Of a stretch of DNA of 64,000 bases, positions 1-9,944 are shown in pieces (positions within the stretch are counted from its first letter, which is position 1; every line of letters starts with the position of its first letter). The notes under the pieces were generated by a model. The model was not told where the DNA came from. It saw nothing but the letters and a program-made list of their open reading frames with translations, and ran no database searches. The DNA is from Malachius bipustulatus (lineage: Eukaryota; Arthropoda; Insecta; Coleoptera; Melyridae): positions 3,968,001 to 4,032,000 of the forward strand of contig OU342630.1 of NCBI GenBank assembly GCA_910589415.1, read 5' to 3'. The position numbers and the translations under genes are program-made.

Positions 1-912
1 CTTTTTTATCAATTCCGGTGTGCCTCAGGGATCCATTTTATCTCCGACTCTCTTTCTAATATTTATAAACGACTTGCTTGAAACAACAAAAATCAATATA
101 CAGTTTTGCCGACGACAGTACCCTCATATCTTCTTATACGTTAGATGCGCGAACATCTGCCATCGACGCACAGACTCGCAGGGAGCAAGAAGTTGCCATA
201 CTTAACAATGACTTGCAAGACATTCTTGGAGCCAGATATGATGATAGCGGGACACTCTCTTACTCCAGCGTCATCTCTTCGTTTACTTGGAGTGAGCCTC
301 GGAGCGAACCTGTCTTGGCATGATCATGTTGCAGGTCTGGCGAAGAGTGCTTCTCAAAAACTTGGAACACTCTTCCGCACGAAGAAATTTTATACACCAC
401 AACAGCTTCTCCTCTTATACAAGGCTCAAATCCGACCATCCTTGAAGTACTGCTCGAGAGAAGTACGCTAAGACTACTCGACTCTATTCAGAAAAGAGCC
501 ATCCGCTTGATTGGGGACCCAGATTTAACAAAAAATTTAGACACTCTCAAACATCGAAGAAGAGTAGCTGACCTGAGTCTGTTTTACAGATATTTTGATG
601 GAAAGTGTTCAAAAGACGTGGCCCGCTTGATCCCACCAAGAACAAGACCGGGCAGAAATACACGTCTAGCCGCAGACGCTCATCCGTATCAGGTTCAGCT
701 CGTTACACCTCGTACCACCCTATTTCAGGCTTCTTTTATGTATAGAACCGCATCACTTTGAAATAGCATTCCAAAGGGCGTGTTTCCTGAAGTATACAAC
801 CTACAGAGATTCAAGGCCAACGTGAATCGATATCTCCGCTCATGCACCGCTCCCAGAGCGTCATAGAGATTTCCCTGCAGTGCATGTGCATTTTCAAAAA
901 AAAAAAAAAAAG
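1..912 (+). pseudogene. LINE family A, copy 1: decayed reverse transcriptase C-terminal part with poly-A tail
   Basis: A non-LTR retrotransposon tail running off the left edge. The first frame carries the RT palm motif GVPQGSILSPTLFLIFINDL (from about base 20); the catalytic FADD follows at 105-116 but in the next frame, so a frameshift separates them. Thumb and C-terminal parts continue in two further frames (from 145 and from 507), with a nonsense codon at about 759, an apparent stop at 864-866 and a poly-A run at 896-912. Compared with copy 2 at 7505-8312 it lacks about 84 bp near base 226. There is no RNase H domain after the thumb. The RT layout resembles CR1/L2/Jockey-type LINEs (family knowledge); the exact clade is not certain. 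Not functional. Confidence 0.85.
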
Positions 913-1130
913 ATCCTAGTAAAGAACTAAGATTGTTGGATAGATAGTCCGATCATAAAGGTGTGTTTTTCAAGTTTAATACCACATTGCCTACTTCAGC
1001 AGCCGTAGAACGTATTTTTTCTTTTGTAACTTTTACTAATTCGCAAATTCTACTAATAATAGAAGGCAATCTTTATCAGATCGGAATTTTCAAATTTTTG
1101 TTGTTCTCAAATCAAATGTTGAGCAGCACA
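913..1130 (+). pseudogene. hAT transposase C-terminal dimerisation region (remnant)
   Basis: The frame that includes bases 963-1214 reads KFNTTLPTSAAVERIFSF shortly after the LINE poly-A. This matches the conserved hAT C-terminal dimerisation block (N-T-x-LP-x-SAA-x-ER-x-FS), which is diagnostic for the superfamily. Upstream residues in the same frame contain a stop at about 950 and disappear into the LINE A tail, so the LINE seems to have landed in, or next to, the hAT gene. Downstream residues up to about base 1100 still look hAT-like, then the similarity is lost. Only the tail of a normal transposase of about 600 residues is present, so it cannot be active. Confidence 0.75.
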
Positions 1131-1392
1131 GTCAAAGATAATGAAATGTGCTTTTTTAGTTTGACACATTTGCCTCAGTTGCAACCAGTATTTTGTTTAG
1201 TTTGTTTTTATTGAATGTTGAATCATAATATAATATAATTCAGTTATTATTTTCGAATATCAATCAATAGTCTTTCAGGTACCTACCTAATTAGTGAAAT
1301 GTCCTTAATCCTGTCCTTGTCCTTTGTGGATTTTTTTTGTTTTCTATTCTCTAATTTCACTTTCGTGTTGAGTATCTAATTACTTTTCAAGC

Positions 1393-1470
1393 ATCTAGAT
1401 AATACTACAACGAGTATCTAGATACTATAGCAAGTATCTAGATACTACAACAAGTATCTAGATACTTGTA
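1393..1470. repeat. 20-bp tandem repeat with internal palindrome, probably hAT subterminal repeats
   Basis: About three and a half copies of a 20-bp unit, consensus AGTATCTAGATACTACAACA; each unit contains the 12-bp palindrome GTATCTAGATAC. Subterminal repeats of this kind are common near hAT ends and bind the transposase (family knowledge). The position about 300 bp 3' of the hAT coding remnant fits this, but no terminal inverted repeat or 8-bp duplication was identified. Confidence 0.6.
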
Positions 1471-1518
1471 TTTTTAAAGAATCTAAGATACAAAAGTATC
1501 TTTTATACAATTTCTCAT

Positions 1519-1815
1519 TTGAAAAATGACGATTTTCACTTGTTTATAACTCAAAAACTTCTGAATTTAAACACCAACTGTAAAAATCAATCTTATTTTA
1601 TCTTCTCAGACAAACTAAAAATGCAATAACATAGGAGCATTCCATTTAAAAAAACATAACTTTGATATGCCACTGCCATATGGGACACTCTGTATACTCC
1701 AAAATAATTTTAAATTATGGCCATTGTGATCCTGTACTTGAATTTTCAAAAACTTTTTTGAAAAAGTCCATCGTTTGGCCTACAGAGACCGCTTCGAATA
1801 AGCTGGGACACCCTG
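1519..1815. mobile_element. MITE family M1, right half only
   Basis: Matches the right arm of the full-length M1 elements at 22606-23477, 28416-29259 and 35046-35925. It ends in GCTGGGACACCCTG followed by TA, the right terminus of the family. The left arm is missing, so this is a half element. The 71-codon ORF inside it is just MITE sequence read through. Confidence 0.8.
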
Positions 1816-1817
1816 TA

Positions 1818-3361
1818 TATATTATACTTATTATTATACTAACTACTATACTACAGGTGTTACAGTTGTCTCTGTAAAGTGACACCTGTCAAAATTTTGA
1901 CTCAACGAGTATGACGGTAAGTCCGTTCCTGACTTCCCTGATGACGTCAAACATCGACTTTAATATGGCCTGATGGCTCTTTGTGGCCTCTATGAAGTAT
2001 TTAAATTTCATCCAATTATACAGGTCGGTTCAAAAGTTAGAGCCAAAAAAGTAAACTGCGGGGTTTACTTTTAGGGCTCCATATCTCCGTTTGGGGACAC
2101 TTTAGAATTTTTTTTATGACAGACTAGGTTTTTTTTGACCTCCCCTGTATGCTCCCGAGAGATTAGGAGGTACTTACCGGATACCCTGTATATTTCTATT
2201 TCAAAATGTCATCACTAAATATCACAATTTTTACCACTTTCTTTTAATATTTTTTATTTCGTTTTGTGGTTTCTAGTTTTGGTAGTGAGAAGAACGTAAT
2301 GTGTTGTTAAGTTTCTTTTTTTTTTAGCTAAGGCGGTCGTTTGAGGACCCAAGCGAAGCTGAGATTGACCGCCTATTGGAGCTCAAATAAGTATTGATTG
2401 GAAACATATTAAAGCTCGATTTCAACTTACAAGAATCTAATTTTGAATAGGCCTGGCGGATAAGGAATTATTCATAGGTGTATACATAATATGAATATAA
2501 CGTATTAAAATATTCATGTAAAAATAAATCCTAAAAGGCCGTTTATCGTTATTTCATCATAATTTTAGGACATAAATTTTAATGACGTGATAATCCGGAT
2601 CACAAAGGCTAAGCTACATCGCGGTGGGTATAGTCAGTGATAATATTCTCACATAACGGCTGTCTGGAGTAAACAGCGACAATGCAGTGGGATATTCTGG
2701 ATAACAGCGGATTTTAATTGAGTTTACTCGGTTGTTCTAACACTGAAATAATAATTACTGGTGCGTCGTAAAATATTCACAGGTCACAGGTCGCTGTTGC
2801 CTTGCTTTTGCATACAAATGCAATGTTGATTACAATGACAAAACCATCCCCTTCGCGTTAAAGTTTGTCGACACACTACCATTTATCAAGCTCCCAAATT
2901 ATGTTTGTTTCAAAATATAATGATCAATCATTCTTTTACAAATACCTTGACGAAGTTTACTGGAAACTTATTTTGAAACTATGGATCTAGGGTAGATCAA
3001 ATAATAGCATACTCGGTAAAAAAGTCTTTGACAAAAAAGTAGTACTTAGCACATTTTGTGGGTAGTAAAGCTAAGAAGAAATCAAAACTTGTTTTCTATA
3101 TTTCTATTTGGTAAGGAGAAAAGAAGGGTAGCTGAAGGTTCAGTAGGGAAAGTAGAGACGAACCATAATCGAAGGTAAAGTTAAATAAACGTGTAAGAAG
3201 AAGTATGTGTGTCATATTATGAAGGTCCATGGCCCTAATGTGTTTGACAATTAAATATAACACATGAAATGCACAATAGTTATTAGTTAATCTCATTTTT
3301 GGCAACTTAAGAGACAATTTGTGACGCTAGAAATGAGAAAATTTGTCTTCTTCCTCTCATG
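1818..3361. other. Unassigned AT-rich DNA
   Basis: No coding sequence recognised. TACCGGATACCCTGTA at about 2177-2192 looks like the right end of another CAGGG-type MITE. A short inverted pair AAGGCGGTC / GACCGCCT lies at about 2331-2375. Otherwise nothing. Confidence 0.5.
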
Positions 3362-3363
3362 TA

Positions 3364-4211
3364 CCGGGTGGTCCATCACTTATGTCCACCCCCGAAATAG
3401 AGATTAATTTTAAAGATAAAAAATTGAAACTTTGAGGATTTGTGTAATTAATATATGACCACATAATGGCATAATCAGATTAATTATTTTTTTTTTAGTT
3501 GAGCCATCAGCGATAAAAAACTGTAATTTGGTGTTACTGTGACCAAAATAAATTCGATTTTTCTTTAATACATCGATAGAAATCAATTAGGAAAATCAAA
3601 ATCGCTCAAAAGAAATATCAAAAAACTAATTACAAGCCTTTAATTAAATAAAATACTTAAAATATGGAAATGACAGTTAGAATGATTGATTTATGGAAGC
3701 AATAAAACTATCAGCATTTTGAACGGCTGGTGTAGCACAATTGTTAAGTAAACATATTCTAAGTAAACATTCATAAAAGAAGCCCCATTCGAGTTCAATG
3801 GCACATTCTCCTGACTGCTTTGAAGATTATTTATGGTAGGTACCTACCCTCATTAGATTTGTCAGTTTTATTGCTCTACCATATATCAATCATTTCACCT
3901 GTCATTTCCATATTTTAAGTATTTTATTTAATTAAAGGCTTGTAATTAGGTTTTTGATATTTATTTTCATGGATTTTGATTTTCTTAATTGATTTCTATC
4001 GATGTATTAAAGAAAAATCGAATTTATTTTTGTCACAGTAACACCAAATTACAGTTTTTTATCGCTGATGGCTCAACTAAAAAAAAAATAATTAATCTGA
4101 TTATGCCATTATGTGGTCATATATTAATTACACAAATCCTCAAAGTTTCAATTTTTTATCTTTAAAATTAACCTCTATTTCGGGGGTGGACATAAGTGAT
4201 GGACCACCCGG
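3364..4211. mobile_element. MITE family M2: 848-bp element with about 310-bp terminal inverted repeats
   Basis: The left arm beginning CCGGGTGGTCCATCACTTAT is repeated in inverted orientation at the right end, with near identity for about 310 bp. Only about 230 bp in the middle are unpaired. TA dinucleotides flank both ends (3362-3363 and 4212-4213), as expected of Tc1/mariner-type insertion. No transposase is encoded, so it is non-autonomous. The transcript could form a very long hairpin. Confidence 0.88.
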
Positions 4212-4407
4212 TACAAATGTTATAGAATATTAGTAAATATCATGGATTACTATCGGTAACCTGTTGGCGGCTGGTCTGAAGTCGTTTAATTTATCTAATG
4301 TAGTAGGTAGTTTATGATTTGGCTACCAACTATTTGCAATCAACAATGACCAATTGTCAAGTTTATTTAATTTAAATTACGTGTTATTTATAGTTATTAT
4401 TTACGTC

Positions 4408-4764
4408 ATAAGTCCGGTAAGAATTTGGCGACCAATACTGTAACATCGCTTACCGGACTTATGTCGTACAACGTTTTAATTCATACTGTGTTATTGATAC
4501 AGTCAAAAAATTTTATTTCAACAACAATTTTGCACTCTCTGTAACACTCTCTGTTTAGTTTATTACGGACTTTAGCGTCTTTATGCATTTGACACTAGTC
4601 GTATGCATGGCAACTGCTTTGTGGATGTATGACGTCTGATCTGACATTTATTTGACCAATCAAAGAAATTATTTCATTTTGATATTCAATGTCATTGGTC
4701 CAATATTAGTCCATTTCCAAAATTTACCGGACTGAGTACTGTAACGATCAACTTACCGGACTCA
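4408..4764. repeat. Inverted-repeat element with CCGGTAAG-type termini
   Basis: AGTCCGGTAAGAATTTGG at about 4410 is inverted as a near match at about 4716-4733. The motif CTTACCGGACT, preceded by ACTGTAAC, occurs at both 4450-4461 and 4753-4763. Probably a degraded MITE; the exact borders are uncertain. Confidence 0.45.
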
Positions 4765-5149
4765 AATTAAGAATGTAAGTATAGGTGATAAGACACAGTA
4801 TGAAATAAAATAAATTTTAATAATAAATAATGTTCGAAAAGGAATCCGTTTGGAGTAGGCTCTTACGGCAAAGAGGTTTGTCGTAACTTCATTCACTTTT
4901 TACAACTGTCACCTCTTGATATTATTAAGTAAGGTCTATAATAATTATTACAGTTGTCAAAACATTCAAGAAAGTTAATAAAATAGGTACACACTTTATC
5001 GACATTTCCATAATATGGGTAAATAAAATCAATCAATCAGCAAACTTCACTCTCCCAGACACATTTTAATTTTCAATCCTGTCAGGGTACTCTGTAACAG
5101 TTTAGGTGTATTGTTTATGTCTATGAACTTCTTCTGGATTCTGTGGCAC

Positions 5150-5345
5150 AATTTTATCAAACCATTAATTGGTGTCATAAATAGTGAAGTTTTTGATGGA
5201 AAGCCATAAAAAGAAGTCGCAGGATCTGGTTGGCCATGTTATGGCTATTTATATCACGAGTGATAAGTCGATGGTCAAAACGCTCCTTCATTAAATGGAG
5301 TGTTTTGATAGTGCAACGTGGTCTTGCACCGGCCTGCTGAAAGTA
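5150..5345 (-). pseudogene. Fragment of DDE transposase (IS630/mariner-like, DUF4817 family)
   Basis: The minus strand from about 5345 reads YFQQAGARPRCTIKTLHLMK and then ERFDHRLITRDI. After a frameshift it continues with WPTRSCDFFLW. This is the region around the second catalytic Asp of insect IS630/mariner-type transposases, whose consensus is QQDGA-P-H and later CDFFLWG. The catalytic Asp is replaced by Ala here (QQAGA) and the following His by Arg, so the fragment is inactive as well as frameshifted. It may be the source of neighbouring CAGGG-ended MITEs: a matching terminus, AACACCCTG then TA, lies at 5583-5593. Confidence 0.65.
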
Positions 5346-5549
5346 TCCTTAAGACAATTCATCGTCATGCAGTTGGTTTAAAAGTGCCATATAATATGTG
5401 CCATAATAATATACACGGTGTCCAATTTAAAAATAAAAAGTTGGTATCATTTCCGGTAAGACTGGAAGTAGGAACAAAATATTGTTTTGTCAAAAAGTAC
5501 GTACCTATTATCGAATATATACGTCACACCGATTTTCAAAACGATATCT

Positions 5550-5591
5550 CAAAAATATAAAGGAAAAGTACCATGCCTCTGTAACACCCTG
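5550..5591. mobile_element. Right terminus of a CAGGG-type MITE or transposon
   Basis: Ends GTAACACCCTG followed by TA. It may be the right end of the element containing the transposase fragment at 5150-5345. No convincing left end was located. Confidence 0.4.
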
Positions 5592-5721
5592 TATAATCAC
5601 TTTGTTTATAAGAAAAAATTTTGCAACCCTTACTTCGAAGAATTTCTGCATACTGATGGATGATAAATAAACACTACACTGTTTAAAAAAAACATCTACT
5701 GTATAATGATGGATATTATCA

Positions 5722-5775
5722 ATGTTAAACATGTGTCGCTACTTTTAAATTGGCATCTTCGGACATATGTAAGTG
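5722..5775 (-). ncRNA. Degenerate hammerhead-like motif (left arm)
   Basis: The minus strand has CCGAAGA where the core CUGANGA is expected, a stem-loop, then GACAC in place of GAAAC, and a CATG helix III. Two core changes make self-cleavage very unlikely. It is the mirror partner of the better motif at 5910-5972. Confidence 0.35.
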
Positions 5776-5909
5776 AATAAAATTATTGATATTATTATTA
5801 TTCTTAATATTTAATTATTTAATCAAATTATTATTTAGTTTACTTAATTTAATATTCAATAATTATTAATATTATGAATATTCTTAATAATATCAATAAT
5901 CTTATTCAT

Positions 5910-5972
5910 TTACATATGTCTGAAGATACTACTTTCAAAGCAGCGAAACACGTGTAACGTTGGTATAATCAA
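5910..5972 (+). ncRNA. Hammerhead ribozyme-like motif (type I layout)
   Basis: The core CTGAAGA (5920-5926) fits CUGANGA. It is followed by a stem II hairpin (ACTACTTT / AAAGCAGC with two mismatches), then GAAAC (5945-5949), a minimal self-complementary helix III ACACGTGT, and cleavage-site residue A5956. Bases 5916-5919 can pair with 5957-5960, and an internal loop and three more pairs follow, as in helix I. All core residues appear present. This is pattern matching by eye; no folding was run. Confidence 0.5.
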
Positions 5973-6006
5973 CGTTATTGATCATACAGTAATTTTTTTT
6001 AAACAG

Positions 6007-6684
6007 TAAGGTAAGGTGGGGTAGGTGTGTATCTGGGACAAGTGTGTAGACGGCCAGTAACTTTTAACTTATAGTGTAGTCGGAAAGTAACGTCACCCCG
6101 TATGTGTATTGAAGGAACTAACCAATAGCATCTTTGTCAGCACAAAATTGGTTTCACCAGTTTTGTATACACAACTGTACTTCAAATGTGCAAAGCTTTT
6201 AGTAGCATACAATTATTGAGAAGATCACGTTATTTTACATCTTAAATCATCCAACCGCTGTTATTGTTTTTTTTTAATAAAACTATTGTGAAGTCGGGTA
6301 TGTAATAATACATCTTTGAATAATTAATGTTATTTTAGGGTTAGTTTATTAACTGTTAATTATTATGGAAACTAATCTCTTTCCCCTAATATAATTTGAT
6401 AAGGGAAAGTGTGTATCATGTCGGGTGAGGTAAGTGTGTGCCGCACTACACACTTACTCCTGATATTAGAAAGTAACTTTTTCATATACTCTAGCAATAG
6501 CAATATACTCACATGAAATTGGTCATTTAATTTTGTTCCACCTACAATGGTCAGAAACCACGTTAGGAAGAGTGATCGAGCTAAATCATACACCAAAGAA
6601 ACTTTAGCAAGAGCGCACTTGATTAAATAAGCAGTGGATTAATAACTGCTTAAAAAGCCCGTGAAAAGTACGACATACATCATC
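6007..6684. other. Unassigned intergenic DNA
   Basis: Contains repeated forms of GTGTGT/ACACAC motifs (6025-6050, 6405-6465), probably part of another degraded inverted-repeat element. No gene seen. Confidence 0.4.
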
Positions 6685-6746
6685 CACAGGGGTACTTACA
6701 ATAACCGCAAGCTTCAGTACGAGGGCTTTGAACCTACCCTAGAAGC

Positions 6747-6782
<36 letters not shown>
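6685..6782 (+). mobile_element. LINE family B 3' UTR fragment with (TAA)n tail
   Basis: The stretch from AGGGGTAC to ACCCTAGAAG, including GGCTTTGAACCTACCC, matches in inverted orientation the 3' UTR of the LINE B copy at 52501-52925. Both end in a (TAA)n/(AAT)n tract, here about 12 units at 6747-6782. R1-like and other LINEs often end in such short repeats. Coding sequence is absent, so this is a severely 5'-truncated copy. Confidence 0.7.
6747..6782. repeat. (AAT)n microsatellite
   Basis: About 12 uninterrupted AAT units. It serves as the 3' tail of the LINE B fragment. Confidence 0.95.
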
Positions 6783-6801
6783 TTGTAAATAAAAAAAAAA
6801 T

Positions 6802-7107
6802 GTAAATAAAAAAGAAGACGTAACATTCATCATAGACATCGCAGTTCCATCAGACTCGAACGTAACAAATAAATACGCAGAAAAGAAAACTAAATATCAA
6901 CCATTAGCCGTAGAAGTTGAAAGGATATGGAAACAGAAGTCGGTTTACATCTTACCCTTTATAATATCAGTAACTGGAATCACGCCACACACATTTACAC
7001 AACATCTCACACAACTCCAGCTGCCACATGACATACATACACAGGCGCAAAAAGCAACGATACTTCAAACATGCAACATCACTCGAAATTTCTTAAATCA
7101 AAGATAA
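6802..7107 (+). pseudogene. LINE family C tail, copy 1: end of restriction-like endonuclease domain and C-terminus
   Basis: An open frame of 101 codons without an ATG, reading from VNKKEDVTFIIDIAVP to the stop TAA at 7105-7107. Copy 2 shows that the preceding residues are NRPDIT, giving the PD...D...K signature of the restriction-like endonuclease of R2/R4/Dong-type LINEs (family knowledge: it nicks target DNA to prime reverse transcription). Here the PD part is lost, but the Asp, the Lys-containing NKY...KKTK stretch and the conserved C-terminus ATILQTCNI...FL remain. No frameshift is visible. The 3' UTR continues to about 7200 and ends in AAT-rich sequence. Confidence 0.75.
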
Positions 7108-7202
7108 TGAAATCTGTGTAGACTTGGCTTGAGCCCGTCTGCAAGGATAATCTCACCAGCTATGATGCTGAGAATGCTGAGAATGAATCAAATAATAATT
7201 TA

Positions 7203-7257
7203 ATTTAATAATAAAAAAAAATAAAACAAAAAATAAAAAAATAAATTAAAATAATAA
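7203..7257. repeat. Low-complexity A/T spacer
   Basis: A- and T-only sequence (with very few other bases) between the two LINE C copies. It probably represents the expanded 3' tail of copy 1. Confidence 0.7.
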
Positions 7258-7504
7258 TAATTTAAATAAAGAAGATCACGTAACTTTCATCATCGCAAAC
7301 AATACTGGAAAATCAGGATCACAAATTATATTGGGACCTCACCATACAAACTGATAAAATAATCATGCACAATAGGCCAGATATAACACTTGTAAATAAA
7401 AAAGAAGACGTAACATTCATCATTGACATCGCAGTTCCATCAGACTCCAACATAACAAATAAATACGCAGGAAAGAAAACTAAAAATCAACCATTAGCCA
7501 TAGA
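7258..7504 (+). pseudogene. LINE family C, copy 2, 5' segment: restriction-like endonuclease core
   Basis: Translates to LYWDLTIQTDKIIMHNRPDIT, then LVNKKEDVTFIIDIAVPSDS. The PD at about 7377-7382 and the Asp after about 13 residues form the R2-type nuclease signature. The frame stops matching at GAAGTTG (7502-7508), where LINE A copy 2 begins. The 114-codon ORF at 7365-7709 is therefore a chimera of two unrelated LINEs, not a gene. The matching 3' segment resumes at 8314. Confidence 0.75.
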
Positions 7505-8312
7505 AGTTGCCATACTTAACAATGACTTGCAAGACATTCTAACTTGGGGCGATAGAAACGTCCAATTCAATGCTGGAAAAACCCAAGCAGTCATCTTCTC
7601 CAAAAAGACCAACGTTCTGGAGCCAGATATGATGATGGCGGGACACTCTCTTACCCCAGCGTCATCTCTTCGTTTACTTGGAGTGAGCCTCGGAGCGAAC
7701 ATGTCTTGACATGATCATGTTGCTGGTCTGGCGAAGAGTGCTTCTCAAAAACTTGGAACACCCTTCCGCACGAAGAAATTTTATACACCACAACAGCTTC
7801 TCCTCTTATACAAGGCTCAAATCCGACCATCCTTGGAGTACTGCTTTTGGAGCTCAGCTCCCAAACATACGCTGAGACTACTCGACTCTATTCAGAAAAG
7901 AGCCATCCGCTTGATTGGGGACCCAGATTTGACAAAAAATTTAGACACTCTCGAACATCGAAGAAGAGTAGCTGACCTGAGTCTGTTTTACAGATATTTT
8001 AATGGAAGGTGTTCAAAAGACGTGGCCCGCTTGATCCCACCAAGAACAAGACCGGGCAGATATACACGTCGAGCCGCAGACGCTCATCCGTATCAGGTTC
8101 AGCTCGTTACACCTCGTACCACCCTATTTCAGACTTCTTTTATGTACAGAACCGTATCACTTTGGAATAGCATTCCAAAGGGCGTGTTTCCCGAAGTATA
8201 CAACTTACAGAGATTCAAGGCCAACGTGAATCAATATCTCCGCTCATGCACCGCTCCCAGAGCGTCATAGGGATTTCCCTGCAGTGCATATGCATTTTCA
8301 ATAAGAAAAAAA
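7505..8312 (+). pseudogene. LINE family A, copy 2, inserted into LINE C
   Basis: 5'-truncated: it starts just after the FADD region, at VAILNNDLQDIL. It covers the RT thumb (SSLRLLGVSLGANMS) and the C-terminal part ending in LRSCTAPRAS at 8270, followed by a short 3' UTR and a poly-A run. It reads open except for one TGA (W to stop) at 7707-7709 where copy 1 has TGG. The C-terminal 145 codons from 7833 are uninterrupted. No RNase H. Very similar to copy 1, so both are young relative to many repeats here. Confidence 0.85.
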
Positions 8313-8313
8313 A

Positions 8314-8525
8314 ATGTCACACAACTCCAGCTGCCACATTACATACATACACAGGCGCAAAAAGCTACGATACTTCAAACATGCAACATCACTCGAAACT
8401 TCTTAAATCAAAGATAATGAAATCTGTGTAGACTTGGCCTGAGCCCGTCTGCATGGATAATCTCACCAGCTATGATGCTGAGAATGTTGAGAATGAATCG
8501 AATAATAATAATAATAATAATAATA
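8314..8525 (+). pseudogene. LINE family C, copy 2, 3' segment
   Basis: Resumes the LINE C sequence at CACACAACTCCAGCTGCC and matches 7010-7190 of copy 1, including the stop (8415-8417) and the 3' UTR. It ends in an (AAT)n run at 8498-8524. About 90 bp of LINE C present in copy 1 between GAAGTTG and this point are missing, so the LINE A insertion was accompanied by a target deletion. The 61-codon ORF starting at 8246 is an out-of-frame shadow. Confidence 0.75.
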
Positions 8526-9225
8526 CATCATCCAAGCACTAACCCTCCGAGACGTTGCTGTACGTGGAAACACATTAATATTCATTGTATTCATTGTGTC
8601 CTAAAAAAAAATAGACAGTCATTATTGTCGTCATAAAATGTCGTCATTATCGAGCCAATAAAATGTTAAATAAAAAAAAAATGTTACGTCAATAATAGAA
8701 CATATAAGTAACATATTAAAAAATTTGTCTGTTTTTCTTTTATTTTTCTAAAAAATCGGTACTTTTGTTGTGTAGGTTGTAGCTAATTTTCTCATTCAGA
8801 TTGTTAAAAATTATTTTAAATGTATATTTTTGCAATAAATTTGGAACCAATATCATTTTTGTATAAAGAATGATTATGCATCACAAGCCCTAATTACTTC
8901 CCAAATAAAAATTTAGGGATCGCAGCTGTGACTCGAAGTGGTTTGATTTGACTTCAGGGATGAAACTGGTACACTGCAAGACGTCATTTAATAGACAATA
9001 GTCGATCTGTTTTCGATTTTTTATTCTAGAAATATTAACTGAGAAAAAGAGTTCATTAGGTACATATTATACACACTGTATATACAACGAAAAATACCTG
9101 AAAATACAACAGTTTATTATATGTACAGCATGGAAGAAAAGTCTGTAAGCGCGTAATTTTCTGTCAGACGGGTGGTTACAAATATACAAAACTAGGAATT
9201 CAACTGTTTTAGGATATGAAGACTT
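8526..9225. other. Unassigned AT-rich DNA
   Basis: No coding match or inverted repeat recognised. Confidence 0.4.
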
Positions 9226-9480
9226 CAGGTTTGATAATATGTGCTATGTTGCCAGATTTACCGTTTTTCCGATATGTATTATTGGTCAGTGTTGTTTTTT
9301 AAATGAAAAATCCTGTAGATTTTCATTATTTAAATCTACCATTTAATACGAGCTAGACCATATGTAACAAAAAATATAATCAACCAAATAATCAAACAGG
9401 GTGTGATATTAAAAACTCATAATGACTAAATTAGAAAAATGGTAAATCTGGCAACATTGCACATATCAAACCGGAAATTT
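9226..9480. repeat. Inverted-repeat MITE, about 255 bp
   Basis: Left arm CAGGTTTGATAATATGTGC followed by TGTTGCCAGATTTACC; the right arm is the near-perfect inverted copy (GGTAAATCTGGCAACATTGC, then CATATCAAACC). Arms are about 50 bp. No coding capacity and no clear target duplication. Confidence 0.65.
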
Positions 9481-9654
9481 TCATATCATAGCACAGCTGA
9501 TCTCAAGTTTTATCTGACCATCCAGTTTGATAGAAAAACTTGGCATTTCCAGACTGTTCTTCCACAGTGTAATATTTTCGTGGATCATTTTATGACTGTT
9601 TTGTATCAATATTTTATGTAAAAAAAAGGAACATCTGTCTTAACTATTTAGACT

Positions 9655-9843
9655 ATGGACATAGGTAGTCGTTGTTTTGGATTCTGTTCAAGGTCTCTCA
9701 TTAGGTGCAATGGTAAACTAAATTCTGACGCAACGGGATCCATCATGCCGCGCCATATCTGGTCGAATGTTACCTTATTAATTAGTCGCGAACACGCTGA
9801 CGCACTGCGCTACCTGCCACCAATCGGGCTATTTTATGTCTAA
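9655..9843 (+). other. Unrecognised 62-codon ORF, doubtful
   Basis: An ATG-started frame with relatively high GC for the region. It shows no known motif, signal peptide or splice context. Probably chance or repeat-derived. Confidence 0.1.
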
Positions 9844-9944
9844 CAGTTTATTCCATCTCTGAACCATTTTCTATGTTTAGTATATTTTTTTTAATTAAAA
9901 AATACATCATATATTTTATTTATTATATTATACAAATATATATT

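Larger units (their letters stand above)
5677..6006. mobile_element. Palindromic element with hammerhead-like motifs in both arms
   Basis: CTGTTTAAAAAAA at the left is inverted as TTTTTTTAAACAG at the right, with TA beside each end, and the arms stay similar for about 150 bp. The middle is very AT-rich. Each arm carries a hammerhead-like core: the right arm on the plus strand and the left arm on the minus strand. Similar sequence recurs at 38985-39062. Hammerhead motifs are known in Penelope-like retroelement repeats and in retrozymes; whether this is such a repeat captured as a palindrome is inference. Confidence 0.6.

Noticed and set aside
5318..5732. Three overlapping 62-80-codon ORFs
   Set aside because: They overlap the transposase remnant and MITE ends on the other strand or frame and have no motif.
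7365..7709. 114-codon ORF that looks like a gene
   Set aside because: It crosses the junction of two unrelated LINEs; the first third is LINE C endonuclease, the rest LINE A.
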